A stretch of 64,000 nucleotides of DNA from Aliidiomarina celeris. GTDB lineage: Bacteria > Pseudomonadota > Gammaproteobacteria > Enterobacterales > Alteromonadaceae. The position numbers were made by a program, and so were the translations under genes. The notes beneath the pieces were generated by a model that had not been told where the DNA came from, did no database searches, and saw only the letters and a list, made by a program, of their open reading frames with translations. The DNA lies in contig NZ_QMIL01000004.1 of NCBI RefSeq assembly GCF_003316875.1, forward strand, positions 1-64,000. The letters are read 5' to 3'. Positions 1 through 6,368 of the stretch are shown here, one piece after another; within the stretch, counting starts at the first letter, position 1, and each line of letters opens with the position of its first letter.

Positions 1-102
1 ACGTGGAACCACCTGAATCCATTCCGAACTCAGAAGTGAAACATGTCAGCGCCGATGGTAGTGTGGGGCCTCCCCATGTGAGAGTAGGACACCGCCAGGC
101 AT
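1..102 (+). rRNA. rrf: 5S ribosomal RNA, 3' part (5' end outside window)
   Basis: The first 102 bases match the 3' portion of gammaproteobacterial 5S rRNA, including the loop around CGAACTCAGAAGTGAAAC, the GCGCCGATGGTAGTG stretch and the GCCAGGCAT 3' end, which pairs with the missing 5' end. It is the last gene of an rrn operon lying to the left and is followed at once by an intrinsic terminator. Confidence 0.96.
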
Positions 103-113
103 CCAAATAAGCC

Positions 114-143
114 AAAAAGGCCACCCATGCGGGTGGCCTTTTT
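114..143 (+). terminator. Rho-independent terminator of the rrn operon
   Basis: A perfect 13-bp stem (arms 114-126 and 131-143) with the 4-nt loop ATGC. The 3' arm ends in five T, matched by five A at the base of the 5' arm. It starts 12 bases after the 5S end. Confidence 0.95.
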
Positions 144-166
144 GCTTATGGGCTCCGCAAAAGTGT

Positions 167-199
167 CCTACGTGTAGGCGCGGCACGGCCGCGCGTACG
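167..199. repeat. Palindromic intergenic repeat, short form of the 30.2-kb repeat family
   Basis: Two adjoining palindromes: CCTAC-gt-GTAGG (167-178) and GCGCGGC-acg-GCCGCGC (178-194). The succession CCTACG, GTAGGCGCG, GGCCGCGCGTA is also found, with longer spacers, in the tandem repeat at 30225-30480. Both therefore look like members of one dispersed repeat family. This is a by-eye comparison. Confidence 0.55.
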
Positions 200-518
200 A
201 TGGTGCGTCCACCTTGGCGCCTTCTCATGCTTGTGACCGCCCGGAAGTTGCACGGCAACTTCAGGTGCGAACGCGAGGCATGGACAGCCGAGCCGGACTA
301 TGTCACATGGACGTGTTAGAGCTCGATGCGCGGCACCGCCGAGCGTTGCTCCATGTCATTCAAATCACGCGTAACGCGCCGCATTGCAGCGCCTTCCCGT
401 ATTCATGATACAGCGCAGATCTAGCCAAGCGACCTACCAGCGCGGGAATAATTTTCAGAGAAAATTGTTGGTGTGCCGCTAGGGAGCGTTTGCACCATCC
501 GCGGGCTTGTGTTGAAGT
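200..518. other. Intergenic stretch without a recognisable gene
   Basis: No convincing reading frame. It contains a palindrome with 8-bp arms GAAGTTGC/GCAACTTC around ACG (244-262), the same triloop and flanking GC pair as the palindrome at 178-194. The GC-rich composition resembles intergenic repeat material rather than decayed coding sequence. Nothing else is supported up to the promoter at 519. Confidence 0.5.
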
Positions 519-546
519 TTGACGGCAAGGCATATAGGCATATAGA
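519..546 (+). promoter_or_regulatory. Putative sigma-70 promoter of the 592 gene
   Basis: TTGACG (519-524), 16-bp spacer, TATAGA (541-546). A transcript starting near 553 would have a leader of about 40 nt before the ATG at 592. Confidence 0.55.
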
Positions 547-591
547 AAAGTAGCCGTCCTTCTGGGGCGCGGTGTTTTGGGAAGCTGTAAA

Positions 592-1221
592 ATGAAAAAA
601 GTAATTACCGTATCAGTTTGCTTATCAATTTTGGCTATCGCGCTTTTGATGAGTAATTTTCTAGATAATGGACACAACTCTGCAAATGAATTGTCGGTTC
701 ACAAATCCGAATCCGAGTTAAGCATCCATACAGATATTGATGGAGTTGTAGATAATGAAACAGGCTCACAAGTCCAAGTTGGTGTTACTGGAAATTTAAA
801 TCATGACCTGGATGTTGATAGCATCGATGGCGAGAGACCAAACGGATCCGCTGCTTTGAGTCAAGATCCAGCCCGAGTTTTGGTTGAAGATGACTTTCTA
901 CAGTTTGCTGATAGATTAATTTTTCACAGTACAGATGCAGAAAATAATACAGAAAGTAAAACGCATGTTCAGAATTCTATAGACCAATTTGTGACTGCTC
1001 ATCACTTGAGTGGGGGCGTCTATGTTGAGTACAACGAGTGTAATCAAAGGACGTGCATTCTGTCTGTCGGTATACTAAATGGGATGGTAAGTCAGGAAGA
1101 ATTTGAAATGCTTCAAGAAGAGTTGCTATTTGGAGCTGTTTCGGATGTTTCCAATGTAGGTGGCAGTTTTGCTGTGATTGAAGGTGATGATAAAAAACAT
1201 TGCGTGTATTCTATGACTTAA
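592..1221 (+). CDS. Hypothetical exported or membrane-anchored protein
   Basis: 209 residues; family not recognised. The start at 592 is preferred over a TTG five codons upstream, because the ATG follows GGGAAG at proper spacing and opens with MKK plus a hydrophobic stretch (about residues 4-22), giving a signal peptide or N-terminal anchor. The remainder is acidic, rich in Asp, Glu, Asn and Ser, with Cys in ECNQRTC and near the C-terminus (KKHCVY), consistent with an oxidising extracytoplasmic location. The gene is clearly more AT-rich than its neighbours and stands alone between the rrn operon and the AlkB-like gene, suggesting recent acquisition. Its own promoter is visible upstream. No function can be assigned. 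Confidence 0.65.
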   Translation: MKKVITVSVCLSILAIALLMSNFLDNGHNSANELSVHKSESELSIHTDIDGVVDNETGSQVQVGVTGNLNHDLDVDSIDGERPNGSAALSQDPARVLVEDDFLQFADRLIFHSTDAENNTESKTHVQNSIDQFVTAHHLSGGVYVEYNECNQRTCILSVGILNGMVSQEEFEMLQEELLFGAVSDVSNVGGSFAVIEGDDKKHCVYSMT

Positions 1222-1274
1222 ACGGTTAGGTTAGCAATTACACACACCCAAAAACGACACACCGAATAAACCTA

Positions 1275-1844
1275 ATGGACAAAACCATTATTGACGATAT
1301 TACCTACCTACCGAACTGGTTGTCTGAACAACAGGCTGATACGGCCTATCAGGCCCTTAGCCGGGAACTTGCGTGGCATCAAGGCGACGTATTCATCTTC
1401 GGAAAATGGCATAAAATTCCTCGTCTTCAGGCCTTTCATGGTGAGCCTAACTTAGATTATCGATATTCGGGAAAGTGGCTAGCACCCGAGCCATGGACTC
1501 CTGCGTTAGCTTATATGAGAGAACGGCTGTTCCAACTAGGGTTTCAACCCAACGTGGTTTTGGCGAACTGGTATCGCGACGGCAACGACAAAATGGGCTG
1601 GCACAGAGATAACGAGCCTGAGCTTGGGCCACAACCGGTTATTTTGAGTATTTCGTTGGGAGCGGCAAGGGACTTTCACCTTCGCCATCGTGACACTAAA
1701 GAAGTACAAAGCTTGTCGCTAGAGCATGGTAGTTTACTGATTATGCGAGGAAATAGTCAGGAAAACTGGGAGCATCAGGTGCCGGCTCGAAAGCGCTGTA
1801 AAGAAGGGCGCATAAATTTGACCTTTCGCACCATAGTTCGGTAG
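1275..1844 (+). CDS. AlkB-family alpha-ketoglutarate-dependent dioxygenase
   Basis: 189 residues covering the 2OG-Fe(II) oxygenase domain. The family iron ligands are visible as H110-x-D112 (in GWHRDNEPELG) and H167, and the two arginines of the C-terminal RxxxxxR motif as R179 and R185 (RINLTFR); R179 would bind 2-oxoglutarate. The stretch NWYRDGNDKMGWH is typical of the AlkBH2/3-like branch that repairs N1-methyladenine and N3-methylcytosine in DNA by oxidative demethylation. It is a single gene, not part of an ada operon, so SOS- or Ada-independent expression is likely. Repair of alkylated nucleic acid is inferred from the family; the substrate preference is not shown. Confidence 0.9.
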   Translation: MDKTIIDDITYLPNWLSEQQADTAYQALSRELAWHQGDVFIFGKWHKIPRLQAFHGEPNLDYRYSGKWLAPEPWTPALAYMRERLFQLGFQPNVVLANWYRDGNDKMGWHRDNEPELGPQPVILSISLGAARDFHLRHRDTKEVQSLSLEHGSLLIMRGNSQENWEHQVPARKRCKEGRINLTFRTIVR

Positions 1845-1904
1845 TCCGGTCGCCATTTTCTTTTGATCACGCACAAATAAAGAACCTTAAAAGCATTGTA
1901 AGAG

Positions 1905-1952
1905 TTGCTAATTTAACCAGAATGCTCTACATATTAGTAAATGCTAATTTAA
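1905..1952 (+). promoter_or_regulatory. Promoter and operator of the sulfide:quinone oxidoreductase operon
   Basis: TTGCTA (1905-1910), 17-bp spacer, TACATA (1928-1933) form a plausible sigma-70 promoter. An 11-nt direct repeat TGCTAATTTAA occurs at 1906-1916, over the -35, and at 1942-1952, 36 bp later. The second copy forms a palindrome ATTAG-N6-CTAAT (1933-1948) over the -10 and start point. This is the geometry of a repressor site, but the regulator is unknown. The RBS AAGG (1951-1954) precedes the ATG at 1961. Confidence 0.6.
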
Positions 1953-1960
1953 GGTGTGTT

Positions 1961-3295
1961 ATGGCTAAGCATAATAAGCGTATAAAAATGGACCGCCGAA
2001 CCTTCTTGCAGTTACTTGCGGGTACGTCTGCTGTAGGTTTAAGTGGTATCGGATCGATTACCGCAGTGCAAGCGAAGCCCGTTACCACAAACGCGCGCAT
2101 TGTTATTGTTGGTGCCGGCGCTGCGGGCGTGTCGCTGGCGAATCGCGTGGCTCGAGAAACTGAAGGTGCGCAAATTACCGTTATTGATCGAACAACCCGT
2201 CATGTGTACCAGCCCGGCTTAACTTTAGTTGCCACCGGCACTTGGCAAGCCAGTAAAGTTATCGATATTAATTCAGCCTATATGCCGAGCAAAGTGAATT
2301 GGTTGCAAGAGATGGTGGCTGAATATCACCCCTCGCAAAATAGGGTGGTTACCGATCAAGGCACACAGGTTGCTTACGACTATTTACTGATTGCAACTGG
2401 CTTGCACGTTGATTTTGACGCTATTGAAGGTATGAGCTCAGAGCTTATCGGCCAACATGGTATTGGTTGTGTATACGACTCTCCGGAGCATGCCGAGCGT
2501 ACCTGGAGTGCACTCGAAAGCTTTAGCAAAACCGGCGGCAAAGCGGTGTACACGCGTGGCGCAGGTGGTATTAAGTGTGCGGGCGCACCGTTGAAAGTTA
2601 CCATGCTTTCCGAGCACTACTTCCGTAGAGAAAATGTACGAGACAACATTGAGATGGTGTATAACTCTCCGTCGGCGGGGCTATTCTCACAGCCCGACAT
2701 TAACATGTTTCTTAAGGAGCACTTTCCCGAACGTGGAATTCAATTAAATTGGCATCGGCGTTTGGTTGCAATTGAGCCTGAACGGAAGGTCGCTACATTT
2801 ACAACTCCAGAAGGTAACGAGCAACAGGATTACGATTTCATTCATGTGGTGCCACCGATGCGTGCTCCTGATTCGCTCGGTCAGTCTGATCTCGCTTGGC
2901 AAGAGGGAAACTTTGCTGCAGACGGAAACTGGCTCGAGGTAGACCGGCATACCATGCGTCACCGCCGTTACCCTAATGTATTTGGTGCCGGTGATTGTGT
3001 CGGCACTCCTATAGGTAAAACTGCAGCAAGTGTAAAAGCACAAGTACCAGTGGTTGTGCGTAATTTGTTGCGCGTACTCGACGGCAAACACCCCGACGCG
3101 ACCTACAACGGCTATACCTCGTGCCCACTGGTAACCGAACAAGGACAAGCTATTTTAGTTGAGTTCGATTACGACCTTAATATGGTGCCTTCTTTTGGTT
3201 TTATAAACCCACTCAAAGCGGGTTGGGTGCCTTGGTTAATGAAAGACTACATGCTGCAAGGCGCATACAATGCCATGCTTCGTGGCAGAGTATAA
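1961..3295 (+). CDS. sqr: Tat-signal sulfide:quinone oxidoreductase (SQOR-like flavoprotein)
   Basis: 444 residues. After a twin-arginine signal (R12-R13 in DRRTFLQLLAG, then a hydrophobic stretch to AVQA) comes an FAD-binding Rossmann motif (IVIVGAGAAGVSLA, about 47-60). SQR-type cysteines are visible at C170 (GIGCVY), C206 (IKCAGAP) and C388 (YTSCPLVT). The last two contexts resemble the catalytic cysteines of mitochondrial-type SQOR, which oxidises sulfide to persulfide and passes electrons to quinone. A second FAD motif (VFGAGDC, 340-346) follows. A Tat signal is unusual for this family and implies a periplasmic enzyme. The ATG at 1961 is chosen for its RBS; 1988 would also keep the RR motif. 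A small membrane protein follows 11 bp downstream. Confidence 0.88.
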   Translation: MAKHNKRIKMDRRTFLQLLAGTSAVGLSGIGSITAVQAKPVTTNARIVIVGAGAAGVSLANRVARETEGAQITVIDRTTRHVYQPGLTLVATGTWQASKVIDINSAYMPSKVNWLQEMVAEYHPSQNRVVTDQGTQVAYDYLLIATGLHVDFDAIEGMSSELIGQHGIGCVYDSPEHAERTWSALESFSKTGGKAVYTRGAGGIKCAGAPLKVTMLSEHYFRRENVRDNIEMVYNSPSAGLFSQPDINMFLKEHFPERGIQLNWHRRLVAIEPERKVATFTTPEGNEQQDYDFIHVVPPMRAPDSLGQSDLAWQEGNFAADGNWLEVDRHTMRHRRYPNVFGAGDCVGTPIGKTAASVKAQVPVVVRNLLRVLDGKHPDATYNGYTSCPLVTEQGQAILVEFDYDLNMVPSFGFINPLKAGWVPWLMKDYMLQGAYNAMLRGRV

Positions 3296-3306
3296 GGAGC
3301 CAAATC

Positions 3307-3669
3307 ATGCAGTTTTCTCTGTTGGGTATTTTGTCGGTGGTACTTGAAGTAGTCCGGCCCTATTTGTGGATGGTGGCGGTGGTTGGCTTGATTGAATTGG
3401 GACTTATTATTCGTTTGGGAATGCGTGCGGGTAAGCTAAAGGTGAGTCGGCCAACAGTAAGGTTGGCAATGAAAATAGCCGCCGTGGTGGGTTTACTTGC
3501 ACTCGTGTTCGCGCCCTCCTTAACGGGAGCGTCGCATGCGAGTGTGCAAGGTTGGCTCGATTACACTGCACTTGTTGGTATAGCGATTGGCGTTTTTGTG
3601 GGTGCGTGGCTACTTCTGTTGGTTCCGATGCAGTTAGTTCAGGCCAGCTCTGGAACTAAAATTGACTAA
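3307..3669 (+). CDS. Small integral membrane protein, operon partner of sqr
   Basis: 120 residues, starting 11 bp after the sqr stop behind AAGGAG. Three strongly hydrophobic segments (about residues 15-37, 50-70 and 83-108) predict a small inner-membrane protein with few soluble residues. No family is recognised. Its place in the operon suggests that it anchors the exported SQR, takes part in quinone access, or moves a sulfur product. This is inference from context only. No cysteines are present, so direct sulfur carriage by the protein is unlikely. Confidence 0.75.
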   Translation: MQFSLLGILSVVLEVVRPYLWMVAVVGLIELGLIIRLGMRAGKLKVSRPTVRLAMKIAAVVGLLALVFAPSLTGASHASVQGWLDYTALVGIAIGVFVGAWLLLLVPMQLVQASSGTKID

Positions 3670-3700
3670 CAAACAAACAACAATACTTTTAATTTGAACC

Positions 3701-3709
3701 TGTTATACT
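3701..3709 (+). promoter_or_regulatory. Extended -10 promoter of deaD
   Basis: TGTTATACT is an extended -10 element (TG at 3701-3702, TATACT at 3704-3709). No good -35 is seen. The start point would fall near 3716, immediately before the first leader hairpin. Confidence 0.6.
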
Positions 3710-3714
3710 TCGCG

Positions 3715-4005
3715 TCCGCTTGGGGAACCGAGCGGATTGAATGACAGTGGTCCCCTATCTTGCAGGCGTTTTGCCTGGCAACTTTAAGAAGCCACTCGCG
3801 CAATACAGAGTATTGCAATACGAGTGCGCTCAATTGAGAACAGGGTTTAAGGGGCAGTTGTCTAGCGCGTACTTCGAATAGAAGGCGCCGGTGCCCAGCC
3901 TTGGTTCTTGAATCGTCTATGCCATCTTCTGGCGAACGGTCGTTTTACCGAGTCTGATCAATTAATTTTCCGTCATCTCGACGGCCGTTAGATAGTGGAA
4001 CAAAT
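3715..4005 (+). ncRNA. Long structured 5' leader of deaD mRNA
   Basis: About 290 nt between the predicted start point and the deaD ATG, with no supported reading frame. Hairpins visible: 3715-3736, a 9-bp stem (one U-G pair) closed by the GNRA tetraloop GGAA; 3761-3780, CAGGC/GCCTG with flanking pairs; 3793-3826, inner 7-bp arms GCAATAC/GTATTGC (3800-3816) inside outer arms CACTCG/CGAGTG. Long leaders are known for cold-inducible deaD/csdA genes in enterics, where they control stability and translation. The same role here is inferred. Confidence 0.6.
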
Positions 4006-5727
4006 ATGTCTGAATTTAATACTTTTTCTGCTTTGGAATTACCAGAGCCAATCCTTCGTGCCATTTCTGAAATGGGCTACGACACCCCTACTCCAATTCA
4101 GCAGCAGGCTATTCCTGCATTGCTTGATCACCAAAACGTGTTGGGCGAAGCACAAACCGGTACGGGCAAAACCGCAGCATTCGGTTTGCCTGCTTTAGCG
4201 AATATCGACACCAAGGTTCGTGGCGCTCAATTACTCGTGGTTGCACCTACTCGTGAACTTGCTTTACAGGTAGCCGAGCAAATCGAAGCCATGGGCAAAT
4301 ATATGAAAGGCCTCAATGTTGTGACCGTTTACGGTGGCTCTGCGTATGGCCCGCAAGTAAAAGCTATTCGTGGTGGTGCGCAGGTTGTGGTGGGTACACC
4401 GGGCCGCCTTATGGATCACTTACGTAAGGGAACCATGGAGTTAAGTCAGCTTAAAGTTGCCGTACTCGACGAAGCAGACGAAATGCTCAACATGGGCTTT
4501 TTAGAAGATATCGAATGGATCATGCAGCAGGTTCCAGAAACCGCTCAACGTTGCTTGTTCTCTGCAACCATGCCACCACAAATTCGTAAGATTGCGAACA
4601 CTTTCTTGACGAACCCAGTGCATGTAAAAATTGAGTCGACCAAAGCGACCAAAGCAAACATTACGCAAAAAGCCTGGAAGGTTCAGGGTTTAACCAAAGA
4701 CGCTGGTCTTGAGCGTATTCTTGAAACTTCAGACTATGAACTTGCTCTGATTTTCGTGCGTACGCGTCAAGACACGCTAACGCTCGCAAGCCATTTGCGC
4801 GACCGTGGTTTTGCCGCCGCAGGCTTGAATGGCGACATGAACCAAGACCAACGCGAAGCGACAGTTAGCGAATTGAAGGCGGGTAAAGTTCGCATTCTTG
4901 TAGCAACTGACGTAGTCGCTCGTGGTCTTGACGTACCGGGTGTTACCCACGTATTTAACTACGACTTACCGCAAGACGCTGAGTCTTATGTTCACCGTAT
5001 TGGCCGTACCGGTCGCGCGGGTCGCTCAGGTGAGTCTATTTCGTTTGTTCGCCCACGTGAAATGCACATGTTAAAGCGCTATGAGCGTGCAACAAACGGC
5101 ACCATTGAAATGGTAGAAGTGCCACGAGGCCGTGAATTAACCAAGCACCGCATTGAAAAAGCGCAAGCGGCTTTATTGCAAGTTATGGAAAAAGAAGACA
5201 TGACCACCATGACGTCGTTGCTGACACAATTGGTGGAAGGTTCAGAGCGCACTTTAGAAGAAGTGGCTTCAGCCTTGTTGTTCGAATTCCAAAAACAGCG
5301 CCCGCTTATTGTCAAGGAAGAGCCAGCACCACGCCGTGAGCGTTCAGAGCGCCCAGAGCGAAATGCACGTGACCGTAATGATCGTGGCGCTAAACGTGGC
5401 GACCGTTTCGATCGTAAAGGCCCAGCTGCCGGTCGTGAGCGTGACGCTAAACGGAAACCGCGTCGCGATATGAATATTGAGTTCGATACCTACCGTTTAG
5501 CTGTGGGCAAAACCCACGGTGCACGCCCAGGTGACGTGGTTGGAGCAATTGCCAACGAAGCCAATTTAGACAGCAAATTCATTGGTGAAATTCAGCTTTA
5601 TGACACACATACAACTGTGCAACTTCCGAAAGGTATGCCCAGCGAAGTGGTGCGTAAACTGCAAAAAGCGCGTGTTCGCCAACAGCCTATGGGCATTACG
5701 CTAGTACGTGGTAACATGGCTTCCTAA
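4006..5727 (+). CDS. deaD: DEAD-box ATP-dependent RNA helicase DeaD/CsdA
   Basis: 573 residues. All helicase motifs are present: Q-motif (TPIQQQAIP, 29-37), Walker A (AQTGTGKT, 49-56), PTRELA (81-86), TPGR (131-134), DEAD (155-158), SAT (186-188), ARGLD and HRIGRTGRAG. A basic linker rich in Arg and Asp (about 430-485) precedes a DbpA-type RNA-binding domain (about 490-570). It unwinds structured RNA in ribosome assembly and in mRNA handling at low temperature. The protein lacks the long basic tail after the RNA-binding domain seen in E. coli DeaD (629 residues). The leader suggests cold or autogenous control. sodC follows after 17 bp. Confidence 0.96.
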   Translation: MSEFNTFSALELPEPILRAISEMGYDTPTPIQQQAIPALLDHQNVLGEAQTGTGKTAAFGLPALANIDTKVRGAQLLVVAPTRELALQVAEQIEAMGKYMKGLNVVTVYGGSAYGPQVKAIRGGAQVVVGTPGRLMDHLRKGTMELSQLKVAVLDEADEMLNMGFLEDIEWIMQQVPETAQRCLFSATMPPQIRKIANTFLTNPVHVKIESTKATKANITQKAWKVQGLTKDAGLERILETSDYELALIFVRTRQDTLTLASHLRDRGFAAAGLNGDMNQDQREATVSELKAGKVRILVATDVVARGLDVPGVTHVFNYDLPQDAESYVHRIGRTGRAGRSGESISFVRPREMHMLKRYERATNGTIEMVEVPRGRELTKHRIEKAQAALLQVMEKEDMTTMTSLLTQLVEGSERTLEEVASALLFEFQKQRPLIVKEEPAPRRERSERPERNARDRNDRGAKRGDRFDRKGPAAGRERDAKRKPRRDMNIEFDTYRLAVGKTHGARPGDVVGAIANEANLDSKFIGEIQLYDTHTTVQLPKGMPSEVVRKLQKARVRQQPMGITLVRGNMAS

Positions 5728-5744
5728 TTATAGGAGGCCTTTCC

Positions 5745-6368
5745 ATGAAAAAAACGATCAGTACAAGCACTAAAATAAGTGTAGTTATGGGGCTTACCGC
5801 ATTGGTAAGCCTTTCTGCATTTGCGCATAACCATGGCCAGCACGGTAACAAAGAGCAAGGGCACGGCCAGCAAGAACGGGCGCAAGCGCATGGGTCGCAT
5901 GCCCATCTTTACCCAGCAAATATGGTTGTGCACCTTCGCCCTACCCGAGGGAACGAAGGTAAATTTGGCATGGTTACGTTCGAACGTACCGACGACGGCG
6001 TTAAGGTAATGGCGCACCTCGAAGGTATGCCTGCCAATAGTACCCACGGTTTCCATGTGCATGAATTTGGTGATTGCAGCGCGCCAGACGCCACTTCTGC
6101 CGGAAGCCATTTTAATCCAAACGAAACCCAACATGGTGCGCGCGACGCAGAGCATCGTCATGTGGGTGACTTAGGCAATATTGAAACCAATCGCTCGGGT
6201 ATGGCGCATGTGGAGTTTGTCGATCAGGGCTTAACTATGCGTGGTCCACATTCGATTTTGGGTCGTGCGGTTGTGGTACATGAGCAGGCAGACGATTTAA
6301 CCTCACAGCCAGTGGGTAACGCTGGTGCCCGCGTATTGTGCGGTGTTATTGGGGTTGCAAAGAACTAA
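5745..6368 (+). CDS. sodC: Periplasmic Cu/Zn superoxide dismutase
   Basis: 207 residues with a Sec signal peptide ending near AFA (25-27) and a His-rich linker (HNHGQHG and onwards, 28-54) that may recruit metal. The SOD core shows copper ligands H104 and H106 (GFHVHEFGDC), the bridging histidine H122 in SHFNP, zinc-site residues around H130-H139-D142, H179, the disulfide pair C111-C199 and catalytic R196. It converts periplasmic superoxide to peroxide. An AGGAGG RBS lies before the ATG, 17 bp after deaD. The stop codon directly abuts the stop codon of tamB on the other strand, with no intergenic base between the two genes. Confidence 0.95.
   Translation: MKKTISTSTKISVVMGLTALVSLSAFAHNHGQHGNKEQGHGQQERAQAHGSHAHLYPANMVVHLRPTRGNEGKFGMVTFERTDDGVKVMAHLEGMPANSTHGFHVHEFGDCSAPDATSAGSHFNPNETQHGARDAEHRHVGDLGNIETNRSGMAHVEFVDQGLTMRGPHSILGRAVVVHEQADDLTSQPVGNAGARVLCGVIGVAKN

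Noticed and set aside
3995-4198. Small frame overlapping the deaD start
   Set aside because: Out-of-frame reading of the deaD beginning without an RBS; no support as a leader peptide.
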